Assembly (NCBI GenBank): GCA_016200915.1
Contig: JACQDV010000008.1
Location: 186,001 to 250,000, forward strand
From: Sphingobacteriales bacterium
GTDB taxonomy: Bacteria; Bacteroidota; Bacteroidia; Chitinophagales; Chitinophagaceae
Reading direction: 5' to 3'
DNA: 64,000 bases
Numbering within the stretch: the stretch's first letter is position 1; each line of letters begins with the position of its first letter. The notes below the pieces were generated by a model, which was not told where the DNA came from, ran no database searches, and was given only the letters and a program-made list of their open reading frames with translations. Shown piece by piece: positions 7,633 to 16,020 of the stretch. The position numbers were made by a program, and so were the translations under genes.

Positions 7633-10600
7633 TTGATTAAATTGGTACAAAAGTTTCCCTTGAATGTTAACCGGATTATATGGATGCTGTTCCTTGTGTT
7701 AACCACTTCTTCCGTTAATTCCCAAAATGGTTCGCCCGTTCAATATGTAGAAAATAAAGGTCAGTGGGATCCCTCCATTTTATATAAGGGTGATGTTGGT
7801 AATGCTTCTTTCTATATCAATAAAAAAGGTTTTTCTGTTTTAATTCATCATCCCGAAGATTACCAAAATATTTTAGAGAGTGTTCATGAACATAAAGATT
7901 CTTCTGCAAATAATTTGCGTAATGGGAATAAGCACTTACGGTCCCATTTATATAAAGTTTCTTTCCAGGATGCCAATGATGATATTCAACTGGTAGCTGA
8001 TAAAATGCTGCCTTATTATAATAATTACTTTTATGGTAATGATCAGTCAAAGTGGGCTGGTAATTGCAGAATCTACCTGGGTGTAACCGCAAAAAATATT
8101 TACAAAGGAATTGATGCACGGTTTTATTCAGAAGCTGGTCAGTTAAAATATGACCTGATTGTTGCACCGGGTGCTGATGTAAGAAAAATACAGATGAAAT
8201 ACGATGGTATCGAAAAATTATCTATCCGTCAAAACCAACTCATCATTCCAACCTCCGTTGGTGAATCAAAAGAGTTATATCCTTATTCTTATCAGTACTT
8301 AAATAATGCACGCCAAAATGTGGATTGCAAATTTGTAGTAAACGGCAATACGGTAAGTTTTGATGTTCGAAACTACTCCGGAGAAACCGCTTTGGTAATT
8401 GATCCAACCATTGTATTTGCAACACTTAGCGGTAGCCGTGGGGACAACTGGGGAATGTCTGCCACTTACGGCCCCGATGGAAGTTTTTTTGGCGGAAGCA
8501 TTGTGCTATCTCCCGGGTTTCCTGTTACATCGGGAGCTTATGATGAAAATTATGCCGGTGGGGTAAGCCCGGTACCAAGTGATATGGCTATTATGAAATT
8601 TTCGCCACTTGGTAATACTTTACTATGGGCAACCTATATTGGCGGTAGTGGTAATGAACAACCACATAGCTTAATTGCAGATAACCAGGGTAACCTTGTT
8701 ATTGCCGGAAGAACAAATTCCCCGGTAAATAATAACGGAGGTGGGATTCCTTATCCTGCTACTGGCGCATATGGTAACCTGGGTGCAGCCGATATAGTGG
8801 TTACAAAATTAAATGCATCAGGATCAGCAATAGTAGGCTCAATGCGTATTGGGGGTACTGATATTGATGGGGCTAATATTGAGCAAACAAGACAAAACGC
8901 CAACTCATTAAAACAAAATTATGGTGATGATGCCCGCAGTGAGGTAATATTAGATGGGAGTGGTAATATATTAGTAGCATCCAATTCACAATCATCAGAT
9001 CTAAACTTTCCCGGTTCGCCACAAGCTGCCCTGGATGGAAGACAAGATGGTGTTGTTTTAAAATTAAATGCAAACGCCACGGCATTAATTTGGGGTACTT
9101 TTCTTGGCGGTAAAGGAGATGATGCTTCTTATGTACTTTCAATTAATCCGCTTAACCAGCATATATATGTAGCAGGCGGCACAAGCAGTACAGATTTTCC
9201 CGGTGTAAGTGCAGGAGTATTGCAGCCTGCTTTTGGTGGCGGTGTTGCAGACGGATTTGTTGCTGATCTTACTGATAATGGGGCTTCAGCTACACTTAAT
9301 AAATCTACTTACTTAGGAACATCAGGAATAGACCAGGTATATGGAATCCAGTTTGACGAAAAGGGCTTTCCGTATGTGATGGGTCAAACAACCGGCAACT
9401 GGCCAGTTCTAAATGCTGTGTATAGTGTTGCCAACTCAAGACAATTTATTAGTAAGCTCAAGCCAGATCTTTCCGCTTTTGTTTATTCTACCTGTTTTGG
9501 TACCGCTGGTGCAACCTATCCAAACATTTCTCCTGTCGCATTTCTGGTAGATAAATGCGAAAATGTATATGTTTCCGGATGGGGTAGCACCTATATAGCT
9601 ACAGTAGAAAATTTTCGTATGGAAGGTACTCGGGGTTTGCCGACAACAGCTGATGCCTTTCAGGCTTCAACGGATGGAAGTGATTTTTACTTTTTTATTT
9701 TGCAGAAAAATGCGGCTTCTCAATTATTCGGAAGTTTCTTTGGTGAAGTAGGTAATCAAAACAGTTTTGGCGAGCATGTTGATGGCGGCACCAGCCGCTT
9801 CGACCGTCAGGGTGTAATATACCAGGGTATTTGTGCTAATTGTGGCAGCAGACCAAAACCAGTTTGGCCGGCAACTTTTGGTACCTTGTCAACTGTAAAT
9901 GGTGCAGGTGATGGTTGTAACTTTGGAGCACTAAAAATTGCAATGAATTTTTCAGGAGTAGATGTTGGATTGAAGGCAGTAGGAGCTAAGCAACTTAATT
10001 TCTGTTTACCGGCAACGGTAGAATTTGCAGATACGCTTCGATTAGCAAAACAATATATATGGGATTTTGGTGATGGATCTAAACGGGATTCTACCACTCA
10101 GTACACTTTGCAACATACATTTACATCGGCAGGTTATTTCAATATTATGGTTATTGGAATTGATTCAAATACCTGTAATGTTGCTGACACAGCATATTTG
10201 AAAATAAAAGTTACTACGGATTCAGTTAAAATCGGATTTAATTATACCCGCAGGCAACCTTGCACCAGTCTTACATTTGATTTTACCAATACATCCACTA
10301 TATCACCCCCAACGCCGGCTCCCGGTCCAAAATCTTTTGTGTGGATTTGGAATGATGGCTCACCACCTGATTCATCTTACAATGCAACACATACCTTTCC
10401 CGGCCCCGGTACTTACGATGTACAATTAGTTTTAGTAGATACTAATTATTGTAATGCATACGAAATTGTACATGCAGTTAATTTTACAGTAGCCAGTACA
10501 ATCGTAGCCGATTTCTCGGTATCTAATTTATGTGCCAACCAGGATATAGGAATTGTTGATAAATCAGTAGGCGCCACAACTTATTTATGGGATTTTGGAG

Positions 10601-11256
10601 ATGGTACCACCTCAACTGACAGCAAGCCGTCGCATACATATGCTTCCGAGGGTACTTATACTATCACTTTAACGATAACCAATCCAAATTCCTGCAATCT
10701 GCAGGATGTAAAAACACAGCAGATTACTATTAATCCGCTTCCTGTTGCAGCATTTTCCTATACGCCCAATCCATCCCAGGATAATGTACCTACTACTTTT
10801 ATTAATAATTCATCACCTGATGCGGTACGGTTTCTTTGGAGTTTTGGGGATGGTACTACTTCAGATGATAAGAATCCAATACATCAATATAAAGCCAGTG
10901 GTACATTTGATGTTTGGCTCAGGGCTTATAACTCTTTTGGTTGTGCAGATTCAATTTCTCAAAAAGTAGAAGCAAGAATTGTTACGGGTGTAGTTGTGCC
11001 AAATGCGTTTACGCCAAACAATGATGGCAAAAATGATGTTTTATATGTGAAAGCCTTTGGCGTTAGTAAAATGACTTTCAGGATATATAACAGGCTGGGT
11101 CAAAAGATATTTGAATCAAGTGATATTGAATCAGGGTGGGACGGAAAGTATAAGGGTGTACTGCAACCTACGGATGCATACGCATACACACTCAATATAG
11201 AATTTTTCGATGGTAAAAAGCAACGATTAAAGGGCGATATAACTCTAATAAGATAG
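7633..11256 (+). CDS. Large secreted PKD-repeat protein with T9SS type B sorting domain
   Basis: About 1207 residues with an N-terminal signal peptide (hydrophobic IIWMLFLVLTTSS, cleavage near SVNS/Q). Residues ~35-260 begin VQYVENKGQWDPSILYKGD, typical of the conserved N-terminal domain of Bacteroidota SBBP-repeat proteins. An SBBP-like beta-propeller region follows (~265-750). Four PKD-like domains have their WDFGDG-type turns near residues 809, 904, 985 and 1068. The last ~80 residues (VPNAFTPNNDGKNDVLYVKAF ... YNRLGQKIFES ... GWDGKYKG) form a gliding-motility-type, type B sorting domain. It is predicted to be exported by T9SS and displayed on the cell surface as an adhesin or motility factor. 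The start codon is uncertain: TTG 7633 or ATG 7684. The partner PorP/SprF gene begins one base after the stop. Confidence 0.9.
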   Translation: MIKLVQKFPLNVNRIIWMLFLVLTTSSVNSQNGSPVQYVENKGQWDPSILYKGDVGNASFYINKKGFSVLIHHPEDYQNILESVHEHKDSSANNLRNGNKHLRSHLYKVSFQDANDDIQLVADKMLPYYNNYFYGNDQSKWAGNCRIYLGVTAKNIYKGIDARFYSEAGQLKYDLIVAPGADVRKIQMKYDGIEKLSIRQNQLIIPTSVGESKELYPYSYQYLNNARQNVDCKFVVNGNTVSFDVRNYSGETALVIDPTIVFATLSGSRGDNWGMSATYGPDGSFFGGSIVLSPGFPVTSGAYDENYAGGVSPVPSDMAIMKFSPLGNTLLWATYIGGSGNEQPHSLIADNQGNLVIAGRTNSPVNNNGGGIPYPATGAYGNLGAADIVVTKLNASGSAIVGSMRIGGTDIDGANIEQTRQNANSLKQNYGDDARSEVILDGSGNILVASNSQSSDLNFPGSPQAALDGRQDGVVLKLNANATALIWGTFLGGKGDDASYVLSINPLNQHIYVAGGTSSTDFPGVSAGVLQPAFGGGVADGFVADLTDNGASATLNKSTYLGTSGIDQVYGIQFDEKGFPYVMGQTTGNWPVLNAVYSVANSRQFISKLKPDLSAFVYSTCFGTAGATYPNISPVAFLVDKCENVYVSGWGSTYIATVENFRMEGTRGLPTTADAFQASTDGSDFYFFILQKNAASQLFGSFFGEVGNQNSFGEHVDGGTSRFDRQGVIYQGICANCGSRPKPVWPATFGTLSTVNGAGDGCNFGALKIAMNFSGVDVGLKAVGAKQLNFCLPATVEFADTLRLAKQYIWDFGDGSKRDSTTQYTLQHTFTSAGYFNIMVIGIDSNTCNVADTAYLKIKVTTDSVKIGFNYTRRQPCTSLTFDFTNTSTISPPTPAPGPKSFVWIWNDGSPPDSSYNATHTFPGPGTYDVQLVLVDTNYCNAYEIVHAVNFTVASTIVADFSVSNLCANQDIGIVDKSVGATTYLWDFGDGTTSTDSKPSHTYASEGTYTITLTITNPNSCNLQDVKTQQITINPLPVAAFSYTPNPSQDNVPTTFINNSSPDAVRFLWSFGDGTTSDDKNPIHQYKASGTFDVWLRAYNSFGCADSISQKVEARIVTGVVVPNAFTPNNDGKNDVLYVKAFGVSKMTFRIYNRLGQKIFESSDIESGWDGKYKGVLQPTDAYAYTLNIEFFDGKKQRLKGDITLIR

Positions 11257-11257
11257 T

Positions 11258-12280
11258 ATGAAGTTAAAGGCGTTAATATTGATGAGTTTGTTTGTTTCCC
11301 TGATTAAAACGGAAGCGCAGGATTTTCATTTCTCTCAATTTATTAATGCTCCTTTATTAACTAATCCTGCCAATACCGGTTTTATTCCTGCTGCTGATTT
11401 TCGTTTAGGCGCTAATTACCGCAATCAATGGGCATCAATTCCAGTACCTTATAAAACATACAGCATATTTGGAGATGCACAGGTATTTCGTAATAAATTG
11501 GAAAGTGGATGGATGGGATTAGGAGGAGTTATTTTAAGAGACGTTGCCGGCAGCGGCAATCTTACTTCCACTAAAGCATATGCATCTGTTGCTTATCATC
11601 AAATGTTAGGATTGAGTAGTTTGTTAAGTGCAGGTTTTAATATTGGTTTTGCCAATAAAAGAGTTGATCCTAATGCATTGCATTTAGGCGATCAGTATGT
11701 TTGGAATGGAAAATTCTTTGAAGCCACATTACCTACTGCTGATAATTTCAGTTCATCAACTGCAACTTATTTAGACTTACAGGCAGGAATTAACTATGCA
11801 TATTTCCCTTCAGAAAATGCATATTTTAATGCAGGATTTTCTGTTCTCCATATCAATACTCCAAAAGAAACTTTTTTCACCAATGGTACCAATGTAATTC
11901 CACGGAGGTACACTGCTTTTGTTAATGGTAGTTTCAAAATGAGTCAGGATATTATTTTCAATCCCAATGCATATGCTTCGTTCCAGGCAAAAGCAAAAGA
12001 GGTCGTTGCCGGGGGAAATGTTCATTATAATTTGAGTGGTGATGGCGAAAAACAACTGATCGGTGGTTTATATTATCGGGTAGGTGATGCAGCTATTGGT
12101 ATGGCTGGGTTCCAGTTAAAAACTATGACCTTTACGTTTACTTATGATGCTACTGTATCAAGTCTTAGCCAGTATAACGGTTCCAAAGGCGCTGTAGAAT
12201 TCTCTGTAATTAAAGAAGGTTATTATAACGAATACTTCGGTAATAAGCGGCAATCACTTTGTCCTTCTTTCAAATATTAA
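11258..12280 (+). CDS. PorP/SprF-family T9SS outer-membrane protein
   Basis: 340 residues. An N-terminal signal peptide (MKLKALILMSLFVSLIKTEA/Q) is followed at once by the family signature QDFHFSQFINAPLLTNPANTG. The rest alternates as in an outer-membrane beta-barrel. In Flavobacterium the relative SprF is needed to secrete the type B adhesin SprB, and such genes usually sit directly downstream of their substrate. Here the ATG lies one base after the stop of the type B protein gene, so the two are almost certainly cotranscribed and functionally paired. An intrinsic terminator directly follows. Confidence 0.93.
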   Translation: MKLKALILMSLFVSLIKTEAQDFHFSQFINAPLLTNPANTGFIPAADFRLGANYRNQWASIPVPYKTYSIFGDAQVFRNKLESGWMGLGGVILRDVAGSGNLTSTKAYASVAYHQMLGLSSLLSAGFNIGFANKRVDPNALHLGDQYVWNGKFFEATLPTADNFSSSTATYLDLQAGINYAYFPSENAYFNAGFSVLHINTPKETFFTNGTNVIPRRYTAFVNGSFKMSQDIIFNPNAYASFQAKAKEVVAGGNVHYNLSGDGEKQLIGGLYYRVGDAAIGMAGFQLKTMTFTFTYDATVSSLSQYNGSKGAVEFSVIKEGYYNEYFGNKRQSLCPSFKY

Positions 12281-12308
12281 AAAAGCGATACCGGGTTGTA
12301 TCGCTTTT
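12281..12308 (+). terminator. Intrinsic terminator after porP/sprF-like gene
   Basis: Arms AAAAGCGATAC (12281-12291) and GTATCGCTTTT (12298-12308), six-base loop, stem ending in T4. It could also end the convergent gene from the minus side because of its A4 run. Confidence 0.85.
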
Positions 12309-12328
12309 ATTTTGATGTTGCCGGTTGA

Positions 12329-13153
12329 TTATAACCAATCATCATCTTTTCCTTCAAAATGGAAACCTCCTTTCTTAAAATAGTGCTTATACTTTTCGCT
12401 TACTTCCTTTGATTGTTTCTTCCCGTTGATATATAATTCCCCATGCCTGAAGGTTACATCAGCATTTTCTCCCTTTTTTATCAACCCATCTTTTTCCATT
12501 TCTTCTGTCATCTTCTTAAACTCTTTTAATTGTTCTTTCGCATCAAGCAATACCTTGTCAAGGTTTTGCATGGTTTCAGCAAGATTTTTGCCTATCTGAC
12601 CTTTCATTTTTTCTTTTTGTAACTGCAACTCTTTTTTTGAATTGGCCAATTCTTTATCAGCAGCGGCCAGTTCTTTGGTTAGCTGTTCCTGCATTTCCTT
12701 TTTCATTTTAGGTAAATCAACCTCTTCCAGCTTTTTCAAAGACTCTTTCAACTCCTTTTCCATTTTTTCGAAATCTATATTTTTCATTTGTTGCTCCAGG
12801 TCTAATTTCATTTTACTGAGATCAACCTTATCCATTTCTTTCATCGCTTTTTCCATTTCCTCATCAATCTTTTTCCAATCCTGCTTTTTAAATTCAGTTT
12901 TAGCCTTTACAATTTGTTTTTCCATTTCAGCTATGGCTTTATCCAGTTCGCCTGTTTTAATGTGGAATTGCCAGTCACCATCTTCATCGGATGGAGCAGT
13001 GTCTTTTAATTGGGCAAGTGTTATCCTGAAACTTGGCTGAGGCGGGGCAACAGAGCCGGGATCCGCAAAATTAAATAGCGTAAAGGAGCTTAATCCAATT
13101 CCTGAAACGAATACCGGCAGCCACCAGTAACGACTGATCCATTTCTTGTTCAT
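12329..13153 (-). CDS. Membrane-anchored coiled-coil protein of unknown function
   Basis: 274 residues. A single hydrophobic segment near the N-terminus (about residues 8-28, YWWLPVFVSGIGLSSFTLFNF) is followed by a long, highly charged Lys/Glu/Met-rich region (about 60-225) with repeated LKxLEEVDLPKMKKEM-like heptads, predicted coiled coil. A short C-terminal block reads DVTFRHGELYINGKKQSKEVSEKYKHYF. That last motif resembles the tail of BlaR1/M56-type membrane sensors of Bacteroidota, but no zinc-metallopeptidase motif is present here. That relation is recalled from family knowledge and was not verified. Two operator-like dyads lie 28-67 bases upstream, so the gene is probably repressor-controlled. 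Function unknown. Confidence 0.75.
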   Translation of the reverse strand: MNKKWISRYWWLPVFVSGIGLSSFTLFNFADPGSVAPPQPSFRITLAQLKDTAPSDEDGDWQFHIKTGELDKAIAEMEKQIVKAKTEFKKQDWKKIDEEMEKAMKEMDKVDLSKMKLDLEQQMKNIDFEKMEKELKESLKKLEEVDLPKMKKEMQEQLTKELAAADKELANSKKELQLQKEKMKGQIGKNLAETMQNLDKVLLDAKEQLKEFKKMTEEMEKDGLIKKGENADVTFRHGELYINGKKQSKEVSEKYKHYFKKGGFHFEGKDDDWL

Positions 13154-13180
13154 GACTATTCTTTTTAGAGGTTAATGTTA

Positions 13181-13220
13181 TACGATTTGTTTCGTAATCA
13201 AATATACGACTGTTTTCGTA
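13181..13220. promoter_or_regulatory. Double operator: two TACGA-N6-TCGTA dyads
   Basis: Two copies of TACGA-N6-TCGTA occur at 13181-13196 and 13205-13220, with start-to-start spacing of 24 bp. They lie just upstream of the minus-strand coiled-coil gene (start 13153), where a promoter is expected. Paired dyads of this size suit a dimeric winged-helix repressor such as the BlaI/CopY family. The cognate regulator is not in the window. Confidence 0.6.
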
Positions 13221-13337
13221 ATAACCAAATCTCCTTTCTCTTTAACATAAAATTTAACACAGGCGGGGAAGCGAAGGTTTTGTAAAGGGAGTTTTAATAA
13301 ATGAATGGCTTTACCGATTTTTACGGAAAGAAACCGG

Positions 13338-14756
13338 ATGAGCGAAAGCATAAAACAAAAACTTACGGCTAAGCATATAGAACAGTTCAGGCAAATAGTG
13401 GGCAATGAATATGTGCTGGTGGATGAAGAAACATTACATCATTACGGGCATGATGAAACAGAAGCATTAAACTATCCGCCGGAAGTGGTGATCAAACCAA
13501 GAACTGCAGAAGATATTAGTGCAATTATGAAAATATGTAATGAAGATTTGATACCCGTTACACCAAGAGGAGCAGGGACAGGTTTAAGCGGCGGAGCTTT
13601 GCCACATTTAGGAGGTGTGTTGTTGAGTACAGAAAGAATGAATACTATCCTGCATATTGATGAAAGAAATTTGCAGGTAACAACCGAACCTGGTGTAATA
13701 ACAGAAGTGCTGATGGATGCTGTAAAAGAAAAAGGATTGTTTTATCCGCCAGATCCAAGCAGCCGTGGCAGTTGTTTTATCGGTGGAAATATTGCAGAGA
13801 ACAGTGGTGGACCAAAAGCAGTAAAGTATGGAGTGGTGAGAGATTATGTAATGAATCTGCAAATGGTTTTGCCCGATGGTGCAATAATATGGACCGGCGC
13901 TAATGTCAGAAAAAATTCAACGGGGTATAACTTAACACAATTAATAGTTGGCAGCGAAGGTACATTAGGTATTGTAACAAAGATTGTATTAAAATTAATT
14001 CCATTGCCAAAATATGATTTGCTGATGCTTGTTCCATTTAAACAATTAGAACAGGCTGGTGAAGCAGTGAGTGCAATCTTTAATGCAGGATTTATTCCCA
14101 GTGCAATGGAGTTGGTAGAAATAGATGCATTGAAAATAGTAAGTAAAATGATTGACAGTATGGCCATACCGGTTACAGATGATACGGCTGCACACCTGAT
14201 CATTGAGGTAGATGGCAACAATATGGAAGTGCTGCTGCAGGAAATGGAAGCTATTGGCAACCTTTTAACACAATATGATATTGGAGAGATTTATTTTGCA
14301 GACGATGCACAGCAAAAAGCTGAGTTGTGGAAGTTGAGAAGAAGAGTTGCTGAAGCAGTTAAAATAGCTGGTTATACTATTGAAGAAGATACAGTGGTGC
14401 CAAGAGCAGAACTGCCGGCATTGATAAGAGGAGTGAAGCAATTGGGTGAACAATATAATTACCATGCAGTGTGTTATGGTCATGCAGGAGATGGTAATCT
14501 TCATATCCGTATAAAGAAAGAAGGAGTGCAGAATAGTTTGGATGATCCGGCGATGATTGAGAGTTTAAGAGCTATGTTTGAATTGGTACATAAGCTGGGC
14601 GGAACGATCAGTGGTGAACATGGAATAGGTTTGATACAGAAAGGATATTTAGATATTGTATTCAATAAAACACAGCTCAGGCTGATGAAAGAAATAAAAA
14701 GATCATTTGACCCGAATAATATTTTGAATGCAGGAAAAATTTTTGATTTAAATTAA
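13338..14756 (+). CDS. FAD-binding (S)-2-hydroxy-acid oxidase, GlcD-like
   Basis: About 472 residues from ATG 13338; an ATG at 13305 would add 11 residues. The FAD-binding PCMH domain includes VTPRGAGTGLSGGALP and the FYPPDPSSRGSCFIGGNIAENSGGPKAVKYG block. The C-terminal FAD-oxidase domain has CYGHAGDGNLHIRI and GGTISGEHGIGLIQKGYL, characteristic of the glycolate oxidase GlcD / D-lactate dehydrogenase group. It probably oxidises a 2-hydroxy acid (glycolate or D-lactate) to the 2-oxo acid. No GlcE or GlcF partner is adjacent. It is followed seven bases later by a beta-barrel gene on the same strand. Confidence 0.9.
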   Translation: MSESIKQKLTAKHIEQFRQIVGNEYVLVDEETLHHYGHDETEALNYPPEVVIKPRTAEDISAIMKICNEDLIPVTPRGAGTGLSGGALPHLGGVLLSTERMNTILHIDERNLQVTTEPGVITEVLMDAVKEKGLFYPPDPSSRGSCFIGGNIAENSGGPKAVKYGVVRDYVMNLQMVLPDGAIIWTGANVRKNSTGYNLTQLIVGSEGTLGIVTKIVLKLIPLPKYDLLMLVPFKQLEQAGEAVSAIFNAGFIPSAMELVEIDALKIVSKMIDSMAIPVTDDTAAHLIIEVDGNNMEVLLQEMEAIGNLLTQYDIGEIYFADDAQQKAELWKLRRRVAEAVKIAGYTIEEDTVVPRAELPALIRGVKQLGEQYNYHAVCYGHAGDGNLHIRIKKEGVQNSLDDPAMIESLRAMFELVHKLGGTISGEHGIGLIQKGYLDIVFNKTQLRLMKEIKRSFDPNNILNAGKIFDLN

Positions 14757-14763
14757 AGTAACC

Positions 14764-15417
14764 ATGAAAAAAGTAATGTTATCATTTGTGCTGTTATCAA
14801 TTGGTATTATTGTTAACGCACAATCACAATCTGGAGACAAAAAGAAAGATGAAAAAGAAAAAGGCTTTAAAAAAGAAAACCTGTTTACCGGGGGAAGTAT
14901 TGCATTAGCATTCTATAGCGGTGGATCAACATTAGGGGCAAGTCCGGTGTTTGGCTATCGGTTAGCTAATTGGGTTGATGCCGGTGTAGTAGTGAACTAT
15001 ACTCATGATAGCCGAAGAGATTATCCTTATATAAATGATAAGATAAGACAATCAGTTTATGGAGGCGGTGCATTTACCCGGATATATCCTATTCGCTTTT
15101 TGTTTGCACAGGCACAGTTTGAACACAATTTTACTTCTGTAAAATATATTCCGGCTGTGGGTACGGGTGATAAATATAAAACGGATGCCAACTCCTTATT
15201 AGTAGGAGCAGGTTTTGCGCAGGGGCGTGAACCAGGATCAAATACATTCTTCTATTTTGCTATTCTATGGGATGTATTAAAACTTCCAAATTCACCTTAT
15301 GTAACAGAAATAAATGGCAGTGGAATTACAAGCTACAGGGCAAATCCTATAATAAAAGCTGGTATCAATATCGGTTTGTTTGAAGGAGGTGGAGGCAGAA
15401 GAGGTCGCTACCGGTAA
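14764..15417 (+). CDS. Putative outer-membrane beta-barrel protein
   Basis: 217 residues with a clear signal peptide (MKKVMLSFVLLSIGIIVNAQ/SQ), a short charged linker of Lys/Glu/Asp residues (about 22-40), then alternating hydrophobic and aromatic strands (SIALAFYSGGSTLGASPVFGYRLANWVDAGVVVNYTHD). These suggest a small porin-like beta-barrel. No family could be named. It ends in Gly/Arg-rich GGGGRRGRYR. It lies in an apparent two-gene unit with the GlcD-like oxidase, and its 3' end overlaps the convergent LOG-family gene by 10 bases. Confidence 0.75.
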   Translation: MKKVMLSFVLLSIGIIVNAQSQSGDKKKDEKEKGFKKENLFTGGSIALAFYSGGSTLGASPVFGYRLANWVDAGVVVNYTHDSRRDYPYINDKIRQSVYGGGAFTRIYPIRFLFAQAQFEHNFTSVKYIPAVGTGDKYKTDANSLLVGAGFAQGREPGSNTFFYFAILWDVLKLPNSPYVTEINGSGITSYRANPIIKAGINIGLFEGGGGRRGRYR

Positions 15418-15938
15418 ATCTCCAATGGAGTAGTACAAATGGTAATGCGGTTTTCAACAGTCTCATATAAAAATTCATCGTTTTGCATTTGATACATATG
15501 CCTGATTAAATGATTATAAAATCCTCCTGAATTAAGGAGGATTATTTTTTTATCATGAATGTTCAACTGGTTCCAGGTAAGCATTTCAAATAATTCATCT
15601 AATGTTCCAAAACCTCCGGGTAAAATAATGGCTGCATCACATAATTCATACATCTTCTTTTTCCGGGTATGCATATCAGGAACAACAATCAATTCACTTA
15701 AGTGAGGATGATGTATTTCCCTGTTCTTTAATAAATCCGGAATTACACCGATTACTTTTCCATTGCTTTCCAATACCGCATCAGATACAGCACCCATCAA
15801 ACCAACACTACCGCCACCATAAACCAATGTTTGCTTATTCAACGCAACTAATCTTCCCAGTTCAATAGCATGTGCTTTGTATAATGGATTAGTGCCAAAC
15901 TTTGATCCGCAAAAAACAGCAACAGATTTATAGTTCAT
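15408..15938 (-). CDS. LOG-family protein (TIGR00730), putative nucleotide 5'-monophosphate phosphoribohydrolase
   Basis: 176 residues from the ATG at 15938, which gives the canonical start MNYKSVAVFCGSKFG; the longer open frame to 15983 adds a non-homologous leader. The Rossmann-like fold shows YGGGSVGLMGAVSDAVL and the signature PGGFGTLDELFEMLTW. The family hydrolyses cytokinin riboside or purine nucleoside 5'-monophosphates to a free base and ribose 5-phosphate. The substrate here is not known. A second, longer LOG protein lies at 17.6 kb on the other side of a symporter gene. Confidence 0.9.
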   Translation of the reverse strand: MNYKSVAVFCGSKFGTNPLYKAHAIELGRLVALNKQTLVYGGGSVGLMGAVSDAVLESNGKVIGVIPDLLKNREIHHPHLSELIVVPDMHTRKKKMYELCDAAIILPGGFGTLDELFEMLTWNQLNIHDKKIILLNSGGFYNHLIRHMYQMQNDEFLYETVENRITICTTPLEIYR

Positions 15939-16020
15939 GTAATGTAATTGAGTTTGCAAAGTAAAACATTCTATCTTGCACACCTGATATTTTATTTATC
16001 TTCATTTTAAATTAATATCT

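Noticed and set aside
12642-13040. 132-residue open frame on the plus strand, Ser/Phe rich
   Set aside because: It is the antisense of the Lys/Glu-rich coiled-coil gene; the composition is explained by reverse complement of AAR/GAA codons.
15408-15417. Ten-base convergent overlap of the beta-barrel and LOG genes as an antisense regulatory device
   Set aside because: Short tail-to-tail overlaps are common in compact genomes; a similar 14-base one occurs at 52785-52798.
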